From contig CM070725.1 of assembly GCA_036346275.1 (NCBI GenBank), positions 1,069,001 through 1,133,000 of the forward strand: a DNA stretch of 64,000 bases, given 5' to 3'. Positions 1 to 10,338 of this stretch are shown here, one piece after another. The position numbers and the translations under genes were made by a program. A model generated the notes under the pieces. The model searched no databases, was not told the DNA's origin, and saw only the letters and a program-made list of their open reading frames with translations. The first letter of the stretch is position 1. The number at the start of each line of letters is the position of its first letter. This DNA is from Otatea glauca. Its lineage: Eukaryota > Streptophyta > Magnoliopsida > Poales > Poaceae.

Positions 1-790
1 GCCCAATGTTCGTGCACCCAAAGAAACGTCCATATAAACTTGCATTCATCAAAATGAACGTCTCAGATCTTTCCTCAGTTTTACTCACCCACATTCGATG
101 GCCATTATTTAGTGTGTCTAATCATCCCTGTGGCCCACAACAGACCTCCCCCACATACATATTTGGAAGGAGAGCGAATCAAACAAGGAAATAAATAAGG
201 AGGATCTGCATGCAAGGAAACCAGACTTGAATTTTTTACTGGTCAAAATTGTACGTACTACATATTTGAAAGGAGAGTGAATCAAACAAGAAAATAAACA
301 GGGAGGATCCGCATGCAAGGAAACAAGACTTGAATTTTTTATTGTCCTGGCATTGTGACCGTATTTTTTTCCGAATATAACCCTTTTCGAGACTTTTTTA
401 CGGATCTAGCCCTATAGAGCCTAATTTCAGCGCACGAAGAGCGCTGAATTTTTGTTTTTATTTTCTATCTAAGGAACCAACAGTGCCGTGAGAGTGCCGC
501 TTAATTTTTTCAATTTTTCTCATGGAACCAGCAATGCATGAAAGCAATCATTTAATTTTTATCTTTTTCCCTTGCGGATCCAGTGATCGTCGAGCGCAGA
601 TTTATTTTTCCATATTTTTCCAAATCATCCCTGTGGCTCACAAATGACCTTCCTCACCTCCAACATCAACAAGGAAAAGGAAACAAACGTCTTGGAATCA
701 ATGAAAAGGAAACAAACGTCGTGGAAAAGGAAAGGACCATACATTACGTCTTTGGGAAAAGGAAACGGGAGATAGGCGCAGCAAATGAGA
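1..790 (-). repeat. Relic repeat, inverted relative of the 34.96-35.2 kb segment
   Basis: No gene is visible. Read in reverse complement, 34.96-35.2 kb (inside the CACTA element) follows this stretch closely: both contain the words aaaggaaacaaacgtc, aaaaggaaaggacca/tcatacattacg, tctcagatctttcct and ttactcacccacat, in the same order. The stretch near 121-155 (starting aatcatccctgtggc) recurs at 626-660, so about 500 bp has been inserted or duplicated between them. The simplest reading is an old, rearranged copy of the same transposon family; its ends could not be placed. Confidence 0.5.
157..345. repeat. Tandem duplication, two units of about 85 bp
   Basis: Units at about 157-240 and 260-345 share the words aggagagYgaatcaaacaa, ggaggatcYgcatgcaagg and agacttgaattttttat, with scattered substitutions. 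It lies inside the relic repeat at the window start and has no coding potential. Confidence 0.7.
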
Positions 791-2589
791 GAACGCAGTC
801 CGCAATGGCTCCACAAATACCATCGGTGGCTTTGCCGACAGCGAGGTTCTTTGGTCACGACTTCGCGACGCATGCGTGCTCTCAACAAATTTATAATTTA
901 AAATTTTTTGAAAATAATTTTATTAAGTACAAAATAATCGAAAGTTTTTTTGAGAATTTTTCTAGAATTTTTTAACCTAATGTGCTATCTTTTAAAAAAT
1001 CCTTCTATATTTTAAAAAATGAAAGCAACGCACCTGTAGCTTCTTCTAGCTACAACCCGCACTAGAGAAGTTTCTTCTCTTCCCTCCCTCCATTAAAGCA
1101 AGAAAGAAGCTCCAAAGCTCCATCAATCCCGCACCAAATCTCCTCTTTCTATCTATGGTGTTAATTCCCAAATTTCGTGCTCTATTGCCAAAATTTCCTC
1201 ACAATCTGATTTGATCCCAAATTATGGTTTCCATAAATATGCTTGTTTCGGGCTATAAAGCCGATGAGCTCTCCTCCACCCCATCGCATTGCGTAAATCC
1301 CCAAGTGCTCCCTCTTGTAAAGATCGCGGATTTTGGAGGTAACCCAAGCCATCACCGTCATCTTTCCCGTGAAATTCACCACAACCGTGACTCCTCCCTC
1401 AGCGCCGGTGCCGGCGATCTCGCCGCACCTGTGCCGACCCACTGCGACCGCCGCCACCCCGCCTTCCTCCTTTGCTGGCAGAAGCCCGGAGAGCACGTTG
1501 TGCTCTCTGTGGAAGCTGCAAAAAATAATTTAAGATCGAAAAATCTTTTTCTTTCTCTTTCTTGATTTAAAATCTTTGGGAGCCCGTTTTGCCCATCCGA
1601 CCTCCATTTAGTTCCGTTTTTCTTTCTAAATTCATTTAAAATTCTAAATTTCTCTTTTATTATTAAGTGTTGTATTCATATTTATCTTCTCATTTAATTG
1701 ATAAGCGGGTGTATTGCCATCGTAGCGTTAGCACATTCACCATACCAGTGACTGATAAAAGAAGGAATAGCATGTTGGACCTAATTAACAATTGGGCCAA
1801 TGTTTCTAGACTCGATCGGGTTAGCAGGCATAGTATATACTAAGCTGTAGGCCAGCCCACATCCAACGAGAAACGAAGCCATCTACAAACTGCCCCTATC
1901 TCTCTCTCTCTCTCTCTCTCTCAATAAAACAACTAGCTAGCACCTAGCAGTACTGATTCATGTAGCTGATGCGTGCAGCTCCTGACCATGACTGAAGAAA
2001 TACATTGCATTTCCTCCCGCCCACCACCCCACCCCCTTCTCCACTATTCTTTATTCGTCTCGCGTTATTAGATCATGCCTATTATTAATTCCATGGAAGA
2101 ACAGTTGTATGGAAACAGTTGGAATTCGTTGAGAAGCCAGGTGGATCGATCAGCTGTTCTCAAAGCTGATTTAATTTATGTCTATATTGTCAAGTGGTCG
2201 TGGTGATTTCAGATCGGCTGACTAGTTACTCACCAAGGAGATATATAGTTGCCGATGTCTAGTGAGTTTCTTGAGAAACAGCTTCGCCGGCTACTCCTCA
2301 AAAAAGGAGGCAGAATACTTGTCACCCAAATTTAGCAAATTCAGACGGAGACGTGATTTACAACTGAAGTCCACGAGGAGCATGCAGGAGCTTCCTGCGA
2401 ACAGTATAGTATATGAAGGACTTCATCTCTTTGAATGCGTGTGTACTAGGCGAGATAAAAAAAATCGGCAACCACGTACGTATACATGCATGCATGGAAA
2501 CTAAGAGGGAGAAGGAAATCAAGAGATAGGGAAGATATATGCCTTGATTACATGTGGGTCCATGTAATGAACATGCAAACTAAATACGG
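791..2589. other. Gene-free stretch with a CT microsatellite
   Basis: No convincing gene. 880-1020 is A/T-rich. 1040-1500 is mixed, with a short C-rich, proline/alanine-like segment at about 1330-1500 that has no recognisable domain and looks like retrotransposon leader or relic sequence. A (CT)n microsatellite lies at about 1893-1921. The rest is unremarkable intergenic sequence. Confidence 0.5.
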
Positions 2590-2624
2590 TATATGCATCT
2601 CGCGGCAAAGGGTCCAAAGGGGAG

Positions 2625-2841
2625 TGTTGGGAAAACATATGGCCTACGAAGGTCCACAATGGTCCCTTAGACAAAACCCTAGGCGACTACTATATAAGGA
2701 GGAGGGGGTTCCCCATTGTACACAATTGAAAACAATAAAGAATTCTCTCGCCGTTCCTCCATAGACTTGTGTCTCTCTGTTCTCCACAATTATTATATTG
2801 TTCGGGAACCCCGGACTATTCGATAGCAAGGTTCCCTAACA
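2625..2841 (+). repeat. Left LTR of the copia element
   Basis: 217 bp, TG...CA ends, with a TATA-like ctactatataagg at about 2688-2700 and a conserved end ggactattcgatag...aaca. Unusually, the bases just upstream (atgcatctcgcggcaaaggg, then a purine tract) match the sequence that precedes the 3' LTR at 22370. This LTR is therefore preceded by 3'-internal sequence and followed by a primer site, as expected for the middle LTR of a former tandem element. Confidence 0.85.
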
Positions 2842-3009
2842 TGTTATCAGTACGAAACTCTACATTGAAAAGGTGAGAAAAGGTGGGTTTCGGCGATTGA
2901 ATCTAATCGCTTGTTGATTCTATGCATGCATCTATCCTACGCATCTGGTACTGTGTTTGTCACGTGGCAAGAAGCTACAACGACATGAAGCTACAGTACA
3001 CTAAACTAT

Positions 3010-3445
3010 TGTTCATCCAAAAAAACGGTCGCCTCGGTTTCGCGCGCGCCAGCCGCTTGCCGCCGCCGCGCGCCGCCGCCGCCTCGCCCGGCCGCGCAAG
3101 ACGGCCGCGCCCCTGCCGGCCGCGAACAGTGTGCCCATGCCCTCGCCGGCGCGCAAGACGGCCGCGCCCGCCGCCGCGCCGCCACGCCGCCATCTCGCAT
3201 CGCTTGCGCGCCGAGCGCCGCGCCCTTTGCCGCGCCGACGGTGCCCGAACCGAAGGCGCCAGCTTATTGCCCGAAGTAACGGCGGCGCCCGAAGCAAGCT
3301 CGCCGACGAAGAAGCCGGAGAGGCGGCGTGCGGGGAAGAAGCCGTATCGGCGAGAAGGCGAGGCGGCGCGCGTGCAGGAAGGCGCACGCATGGAGAAGCT
3401 TGGAGGCGGCGTCCTTCGCTGTGTAAGCGCATGCGTGGGAACCCT
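3010..3445. other. GC-rich leader segment, no gene accepted
   Basis: Very GC-rich, with repeated gcaagacggccgcgcc words at about 3098 and 3152. Several overlapping frames are open on both strands simply because stop codons are rare in such sequence. It lies between the primer-site region and the gag relics of the copia element and is best read as leader sequence. No domain is recognisable. Confidence 0.5.
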
Positions 3446-3474
3446 AGCCGCCAGGCACTAATGGGAAACAATAG

Positions 3475-4085
3475 AGGCCCTACCATCATCATCAGATTTG
3501 GGTTTGGGCTTGTATTTACCGTTACGCCTTTCTTTGTTTTGCAGTTTGTAACATTCAGAGATGTCATGATTATTTTTCTTACAGTACCTGCAGAATTTTT
3601 CTCTTCCTTTCGACTTTGAGCGGCCTCTCTGTCAAGTCGTGCTTTTCCCTCTACTATAATTATTATTTGATTTCCTGTGCTCCGGTCTGCCCCGAACAGA
3701 TAAGGCTTCTCCATTAGAGGAAGAATCTTTCGAGTGTACCATCTGTTTCATCTTCTCCTTGGTTTGCAAGGCATCATAAACTTCACTTATGGTTAGGGTA
3801 TCACGACTATACAGCATGGTATCTCGGAAGTTCGCAAAGGAACTAGGCAGAGAGCACAAAAGAAGTAAAGCTAGGTCTTCTTCATCATACTTTACCTCCA
3901 TGGAATGCAAATCAGCGACGATCTCCTTAAAGACCGAGATATGGGTTAAAACCGATCCACCTTCCTGCAACTTGTGAGTGAACTTGAGCTTTGGACTGCA
4001 CTTCAGAAGCGGTTCGAGAAGCTCAAGTACACCATCTTGCCCCAAGCACAGCAAGATTGGGTCCTTTGAGGTTTGCGACTTCAAA
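3475..4085 (-). pseudogene. Antisense copia gag fragment from a second copia family
   Basis: Read on the minus strand this is the C-terminal half of a copia gag polyprotein: a UBN2-type stretch (KFTHKLQEGGSVLTHISVFK, then CSLPSSFANFRDTMLYSRDT) followed by a zinc knuckle CRYCKKNNHDISECY. It is closely related to the gag of the element at 51331-56748, including the EALSVRGR segment, and unlike the plus-strand gag just downstream. It therefore looks like a separate insertion or recombination product lying in opposite orientation inside the copia element. Frame breaks near the zinc knuckle show it is a relic. Confidence 0.75.
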
Positions 4086-4089
4086 TAAA

Positions 4090-4760
4090 GTGGCGAGTAC
4101 AATTCTACCCTGCACAGAATTTGTACTAATCTTTCTCTATGTGGCAAGAAGATCACTGATGAAGAGAAGATTGAGAAAACTCTCTCTACCTTCCACCCAA
4201 ATGCTATCCAGAGTGCACGCAGCTATCGTCAGGACGCATACAAGGAGTATAGCGAACTGATTGATGTCATGCAAGTTGCGGAATCGCAAGACGATGTTCT
4301 ACGCAAGAACTATGTCTCACAACCACCTGGACGAGGCACTAGCACAGAAGTCAATGCCAATAGCTATAAGGTGAGAAAGCCTATTCATAGAAAGAAGGGC
4401 AAACAGGGTGGAAAAGAGAGGAATCAGGCCAAAGGAAAGTCCAAAACCCCAGTGAAGAAGGATGACAAAGAAAAGGCACACGCCAAGCCGTATGGACAGC
4501 AGAACCAAACGTGCTTCAGGTGTGGCACTTGGGGACACTGGTCGAAGATATGTCGGGAATCCAAGGAAGTGATCAACGCATATCAGGCTAAGAGGAAGGC
4601 AAAGGAAAACGCCCCAGCAGAGGCGCACTTCGCCAAGATTGGTGATAATGATGCCATGGATGAAGATACCCACTTGTCTCATCCTCACGTAATAGCACGG
4701 ACATCGATGCTGCAGCCAATATTATGGCAAATGAAGAGAAAACTTCTATTGATGACATAG
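4090..4760 (+). pseudogene. Copia gag relic with CCHC zinc knuckle
   Basis: Plus-strand frame reading EYNSTLHRICTNLSLCGKKI and then TDEEKIEKTLSTFHPNA, the usual gag core of grass copia elements. A lysine-rich linker follows, then a nucleic-acid-binding zinc knuckle CFRCGTWGHWSKIC at about 4510-4555. Gag would package element RNA in virus-like particles. The N-terminal part is missing, replaced upstream by the antisense gag fragment, and the frame closes at 4760 before any protease motif. Confidence 0.75.
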
Positions 4761-5508
4761 AAGTAGAAATTAATACATATTTTACAGATTCTGTTTAATG
4801 CATTTTTTAGATTATGGTTGTTAGCATTTTCTTTTGAATAATGAATTGTAAGCTCTAGAAGAGCATACTTCTCTCATGAATAAATATGAAATTTATTCTT
4901 TATTCCAAGATTCTTTAATTTGCAAGCAATGTTTGAATTATTTTGCCACTATTTGATTGGAATTATTTTTCTTTTTAGAAATCGTAGCGCCCAAATGGAA
5001 GAGATAAGGCTAGATTGGGAAGAATGGAAGAAGGCAATCACTGCAGAGTTAGTCTTTCCGAACAAGAGAGAGGTGTTTGGGTTCAGATGCCGCACACCTC
5101 CCCATATAAACCCGTGAGGTCACAAATGGGTCTTTGTTCTAAGAGGAATGAAAACAACGGTTGTAAGGTACAAGGCAAGGCTCGTAGCTCAAGGTTTCAC
5201 TCAACGCCCTAGAGTTGATTACGAAGAAACCTATTCTCCACCATGAGAGGAATTACCTTTAGATATTTGATCTCAATGGCACTCAACTTGAAGTTGAGAA
5301 TGAAGCTGATGGATGTTGTCACAGCATATTTGTATGAAAACTTGGATTCGGAGATATAAATGAAAGTACCGGAAGGAATTCCTATCCCGAACCAAGACGG
5401 TGGTACAATCGCTTGAGTGACTTCCTCTGCAAGAAAGGCTAAACAAATAGCGAAGATTGTCCATGTGTGTTTATACAGCGATGCCCGAATGGATTCTGTA
5501 TAATCTCC
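4761..5508 (+). pseudogene. Copia internal relic: AT-rich gap and start of reverse transcriptase
   Basis: 4761-4984 is AT-rich without coding signal, where protease and integrase would be expected. From about 4985 broken frames show the start of the reverse transcriptase (EEWKKAITAEL; later MALNLKLRMKLMDVVTAYLY), with several stops and shifts. The region ends abruptly at 5508, where the gypsy element inserted. The reverse transcriptase resumes at 21090 with YVDDLNIIG. Confidence 0.65.
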
Positions 5509-6536
5509 TGTCGGCGTTTCGAGCGCCGGCAAGTAAATTTGTAAGTCTAAGGGGCTGCGCGTTCCCGCTCCCTGAATGGTTAGACCCTGGAGTCCAAGAT
5601 GTATCTTGGTTCGGGCCAAGGTCCCTACCCGATTCGTGCGTTGGTATTGTATTCATCAAAAGTGCGGATGATTGCACCAGTTTTTTACAAGCCGCAGGTG
5701 GAGCCTCAACACTAGAATGATCTAAACTTAGCTCTCGGAAGGAGAAGAAAAAGAAGAAGAGGAAGAAGAGGAAAAAGCTCTCCGTAGCTCTTACTCCTTG
5801 CCTGTTAGGAGGTTCCTGCCTCCTTTTATTGATCTGAAGGCGCGGTTACATCGAGAATTGGCGAAGTGCCAGGCGAGCTACTTCTAGGGCTTCGTCTTGC
5901 CCGCCGTCGACCAATCGTTCGCCGATTGGTCGCCGCTTGAGCCTATCTTTGGGTCGGTGGTCTAGCCGGTCGAGCGGTTAGGTAATCCTCGGGAAGTGGC
6001 GAGCGCTCTCGTGATCCATGTGGGTGCCGACGAGTCGCGTGTGACGTTGGAGTTGCCTCGGGAGAGCGTGTCCTTGCCCGTGGGTGGTGGTTGATGGGAC
6101 AGAGACGTGGCTTCAGCACTTATCAAAGCGTCTTGGGAAGGGACCACCGCCTCGCCGACCACCGAATGACCGTTCGTGGGGCACGTGGCCTTAGGTTGAC
6201 ACGGGACTCCGCGCGCGCACGCGGCTCGAAAGTCGGAGTCGCGGGATCCCGCCCCGCCGCGGGTCGGGAACCTCGCCGAGTCGAGTCGGGGATCCGTCCG
6301 CGCGGGGTCGGGAAACCTGCTGCGGAGTCGGGAATCCGCCCCGCTGCGGGGTCGGGAACCCTGCTGAGTCGAGTCGGAACCGGTCGGGAATGGTCTCCTG
6401 AATGGTCTCGTAGGCATTTGGGTAGCAGGCCGAGACGGCTGCTTAGGCCGGGCCGATTCGAGGCCGCCGCTTGTCGCTCCGGGCTTTGCTTGTTGCAATT
6501 GGGCCGTTGGTGCACCTGCTTTATGAGTATTCGTCA
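5509..6536 (-). repeat. 3' LTR of the Retand-type element
   Basis: 1028 bp; begins TGTCGGCGTTTCGAGCGCC on the plus strand and ends tattcgtca. It aligns along its whole length with 20006-21089 but differs by many one- or two-base gains and losses, mostly in C or G runs. A GA-rich run (agaagaaaaagaagaagagg) lies near 5740 and direct words cgccgcggggtcggg near 6240-6370. Confidence 0.88.
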
Positions 6537-7559
6537 AGAGCCTCGAACCTCCAATCGAGTTCGCAGACTCGGCTGGGGTTGAGCTTGATCGATCCGCTCA
6601 ACTAGGTGGGCCAGCGGGGCCTACCGCTTTTGCCGGGCGTGCCCCTAACGCATCCGACGCCCCGCCGGGATTACGCCTCGAGGTATGCGAACCGCGGGAG
6701 CCTCTTAATTGCTTTGTTAGCGCGCGCGCACGGCTAGGTGTGTTTTTGCTCGTTCGTCTTCTTGACCGCCGGGTTCGGTGGTGGGCGCCGTTTTCTCGCA
6801 CAGCATTTATTCCCGAGTCGCTTGATCTTCCTTCAATGGGTATATAAGGGCGCCACGGGTTGCTCGGCGCGGACTCTTAGACGAGACTCCTTTCCTTCTT
6901 GAAATGTGTTCAAGACACCCTTTAGTCTTGATTTGGTGATGACATCGTGGTGGAAGAGGAAGACCTTTGAACGAGCTTTGGGTTGAATATGATCGAGCGA
7001 TAGCGAACTCCCAAAGAGAGAAGAAGTAGCTCGCGACGTTCTTTGCCGCTGACGCGCTACTTGAGCGATCCGAGGCTTGGAGTGGCAAGGGGCCCTCCTA
7101 GAGGCAATGGCGCGAGCGCCGATTGCGAGAGCGCGGGCTGCGTCGATGTCGGTGAGCAGCGGCGGCATGCCATTCGCGGTGTGGCTTCAGCCTTGACGAC
7201 TGTGCAAGGGCCTACTAAAGAGTCATCTCCAACGACTCAGTTCACCGACCCCCTTTGTCCGTCCGGCGAGTGCAAGGGCCTACCGTCGGCGTTGTCGTAG
7301 GGAGTTTTAGGAGTCAGGTGTAGAGAGTCTTGCGTGTGCCTCATGTAAAGTGGTGTAAAGTTTTGAGCTCGCGCTTTTTAATGAAATCCTTTTTCTCTCT
7401 ATGAATGACTTCATGAAGGAGTTAGCTTCGCTTGTTCTGCTTTGATCAGCTCGGCGCTAGAAAGTTCGGCGATCGGTTTCCGAGTGGTCGGACGTGCGAA
7501 CTCGCGGTTTGTTCCTCAAGAAATCTTCCTTTGCGCTCGTTTCGGCGCCGTAGCTAGTC
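6537..7559. other. Spacer between 3' LTR and repeat array
   Basis: No domain recognised. A plus-strand TATA-like box gggtatataagggcgc sits at about 6838-6853, followed by C/T-rich sequence, and could start transcription toward the antisense ORF. The remainder is untranslated sequence of the gypsy element. The two overlapping minus-strand frames here have no recognisable protein similarity. Confidence 0.45.
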
Positions 7560-9420
7560 GGTGCCTTGGTCGGCAAGGATGAGCGGTGCCCGGAAGTTTT
7601 AGTGCCCGAGTGCCTTGGTCGGCAAGGACGACCGGATGCCTCCGCGAGGTTCGGTGTCCGAGTGCTTGTTTAACGTCAGAGGACGCCGCCTTAGTCGGCA
7701 AGGACGGCCGGATGCCTCCGCGAGGTTCCGATGTCCGAGTGCCTTGGTCGGCAAGGACGTCCGGATGCCTCCGCGAGGTTCCGGTGTCCGAGTGCCTTGG
7801 TCGGCAAGGACGACCGGATGCCTCCGCGAGGTTCCGGTGTCCGAGTGCCTTGGTCGGCAAGGACGACCGGATGCCTCCGCGAGGTTCCGATGCCCGAGTG
7901 CCTTGGTCGGCAAGGACGACCGGATGCCTCCGCGAGGTTCCGGTGTCCGAGTGCCTTGGTCGGCAAGGACGACCGGATGCCTCCGCGAGGTTCCGGTGTC
8001 CGAGTGCTCGTTTAACGTCGAGCCGGGCGCCGCCTTAGTCGGCAGGACGGCCGGATGCCTCCGCGAGGTTCCGGCGTCCGAGTGCCTTGGTCGGCAGGAC
8101 GCCCGGATGCCTCCGCGAGGTTCCGTGTCCGAGTGCTCGTTAACGTCGTAGCCGACGCGCCTTAGTCGGCAAGGACGCACCGGATGCCTCCGCGAGGTTC
8201 CGATGTCCGAGTGCCTTGGTCGGCAGGACGGCCGGATGCCTCCGCGAGGTTCCGGTGTCCGAGTGCCTTGGTCGGCAAGGACGGCCGGATGCCTCCGCGA
8301 GGTTCCGGCGTCCGAGTGCCTTGGTTGGCAAGGACGACCGGATGCCTCCGCGAGGTTCCGGTGTCCGAGTGCTCGTTAACGTCGAGCCGACGCCGCCTTA
8401 GTCGGCAGGGCGGCCGGATGCCTCCGCGAGGTTCCGGCGTCCGAGTGCCTTGGTCGGCAAGGACGGCCGGATGCCCGGCGAGGTTCCGTGTCCGAGTGCC
8501 TTGGTCGCCAGGACGGCCGGATGCCTCCGCGAGGTTCCGGTGTCCGAGTGCCTTGGTCGGCAAGGGACGACCGGATGCCTCCGCGAGGTTCCGGTGTCCG
8601 AGTGCCTTGGTCCGCAAGGACGACCGGATGCCTCCGCGAGGTTCCGATGCCCGAGTGCTCGCTTAACGTCGTAGCCGGACGCCGCCTTAGTCGGCAAGGA
8701 CGGCCGGATGCCTCCGCGAGGTTCCGGCGTCCGAGTGCCTTGGTCGGCAAGGGACGGCCGGATGCCTCCGCGAGGTTCCGGCGTCCGAGTGCCTTGGTCG
8801 GCAAGGACGCCCGGATGCCTCCGCGAGGTTCCGGTGTCCGAGTGCTCGCTTAACGCCGTAGCCGACGCCGCCTTAGTCGGCAAGGACGCACGGATGCCTC
8901 CGCGAGGTTCCGGCGTCCGAGTGCCTTGGTCGGCAAGGACGGCCGGATGCCTCCGCGAGGTTCGGTGTCCGAGTGCCTTGGTCGGCAAGGACGCACCGGA
9001 TGCCTCCGCGAGGTTCCGGCGTCCGAGTGCCTTGGTTGGCAAGCGACGACCGGATGCCTCCGCGAGGTTCCGTGTCCGAGTGCTCGCTTAATGTCGAGCC
9101 GACGCCGCCTTAGTCGGCAGGACGACCGGATGCCTCCGCGAGGTTCCGGCGTCCGAGTGCCTTGGTCGGCAAGGACGGACCGGATGCCCCGGCGAGGTTC
9201 CGTGTCCGAGTGCTCGCTTAACGTCGTAGCTAGACGCTGCCTTAGTCGGCAAGGACGGACGGATGCCTCCGCGAGGTTCCGGTGTCCGAGTGCCTTGGTC
9301 GGCAGGGACGGCCGGATGCCTCCGCGAGGTTCCGGTGTCCGAGTGCCTTGGTCGGCAAGGACGACCGGATGCCTCCGCGAGGTTCCGGCGTCCGAGTGCT
9401 CGCTTAACGCCGTAGGCGGA
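7560..9420. repeat. Tandem array of a 53-bp repeat, about 30 units
   Basis: The basic unit is 53 bp: ccgagtgccttggtcggcaa, then ggacgRccggatgcctccgc, then gaggttccggYgt. Successive units start at, for example, 7735 and 7788. Every two to six units a longer variant appears in which the first part reads ccgagtgctcgYttaacgtc followed by a gcc-rich stretch and gccttagtcgg (near 7660, 8008, 8125, 8368, 8655, 8850, 9083, 9207 and 9397). This gives an irregular higher-order structure. It lies in the 3' untranslated region of the Retand-type element, a position known in Tat elements for variable tandem repeats that can seed satellite DNA. It is not a CRISPR array: units adjoin with no unique spacers. 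Confidence 0.95.
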
Positions 9421-10200
9421 CGCGGGGTATCCATCCCGAGTCCCCGTCCGCGAGGGAAGCTGCGAGAGGAGTAGCCGCCGTCTATCCCACAAGTTTACCC
9501 CATCCGCAGTGTGGGACCCGGAGGGGTGAGCGACGCGCGTTTACTGCGTTGGTTTGAACGCCGTGCTCTTGGAGCTAGTAACGGTAGTCCGAGTGGGTCT
9601 GGGAGGTCCGCCAAGGGGGACCCTTCCGAGCGGACGGTCCTGCAGTAGGGTGTCCTGGCCTGGCGTGGGGCGACCCATAAGAAACCTTTCTTTACTCAAT
9701 CCGTATGGACCACGGGTCGTCACCACCCAGAGCACACCGGCCGTATCGCCATCGATGAGCTCCCGGAGAGTGTGAAGTATGGTCTCGACGCGAGTAGAGG
9801 TGACTGGTCGCCACCGACCCAACCGGGACCCACCGTGGGGCTCACTCGACTTGCCCTCGCTCAAGTTTCATTTGTGCGGCCCTACGCCCATCCGGTGGGT
9901 TAGGCCTTTTGAACCCACGACCGGTGGGCCCCTGGCGCAAGCCACAAAGCTTTTTGCCATCTTGGGACCGCGGCCCGATGGGCCTCGCGCGCGCCCTGAA
10001 CAACCGTCCCGCCAAAAGCGGAGACCAAGAGGTAACGGACACGCTGTTCGGGGCGGCGTCTTTATGGCTCGCAACCCGACGCGAGCGAGATTAAATGCGA
10101 GTGGAATTGGAAATCGGAGTTACTGTGCCGGCGTGATGCACGAGGCGGACGCGACGATTCGCTCGAGGAGGCGTCCGTTCGGTCGGCGTCCCGCCGCCTC
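9421..10200. other. Spacer upstream of the antisense ORF
   Basis: Non-repetitive GC-rich sequence between the tandem array and the antisense ORF. Several frames are open for up to about 100 codons but none shows a recognisable domain. It probably belongs to the promoter or leader of the antisense transcript. Confidence 0.4.
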
Positions 10201-10210
10201 CTATAAGTAC
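10201..10210 (+). promoter_or_regulatory. TATA-like box for the antisense ORF
   Basis: ctataagtac about 130 bp upstream of the ATG near 10339, pointing along the plus strand. Placement fits an independent promoter for the antisense ORF, but this is inference from spacing alone. Confidence 0.35.
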
Positions 10211-10338
10211 GTTGTTAGGGTGCCTCGGGTAGCCACGCCGCCTTCTTCGTCTCCCGCCCCTAAAGCAAGAAAAACGCCAGAGAGCCGAGAAGGAAACCTC
10301 ACCCCTCTTCTTCTCACCTTCCGCCGCTTCCCGCGAAG

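Noticed and set aside
583..975. 130-codon plus-strand frame near the window start
   Set aside because: It spans a relic repeat with internal duplications and has no recognisable domain.
2922..3714. Arginine/alanine-rich frames on both strands
   Set aside because: Typical of GC-rich leader sequence; no domain, and the frames overlap each other on opposite strands.
7560..9420. CRISPR-like array
   Set aside because: Units are directly adjacent and wholly repetitive with no unique spacers, and the host is a plant nuclear genome.
7516..9492. Many overlapping open frames of 90-214 codons on both strands across the 53-bp array
   Set aside because: They arise because the GC-rich repeat lacks stop codons in several frames; all products are repetitions of the same 17-18 residue word and shift frame between units.
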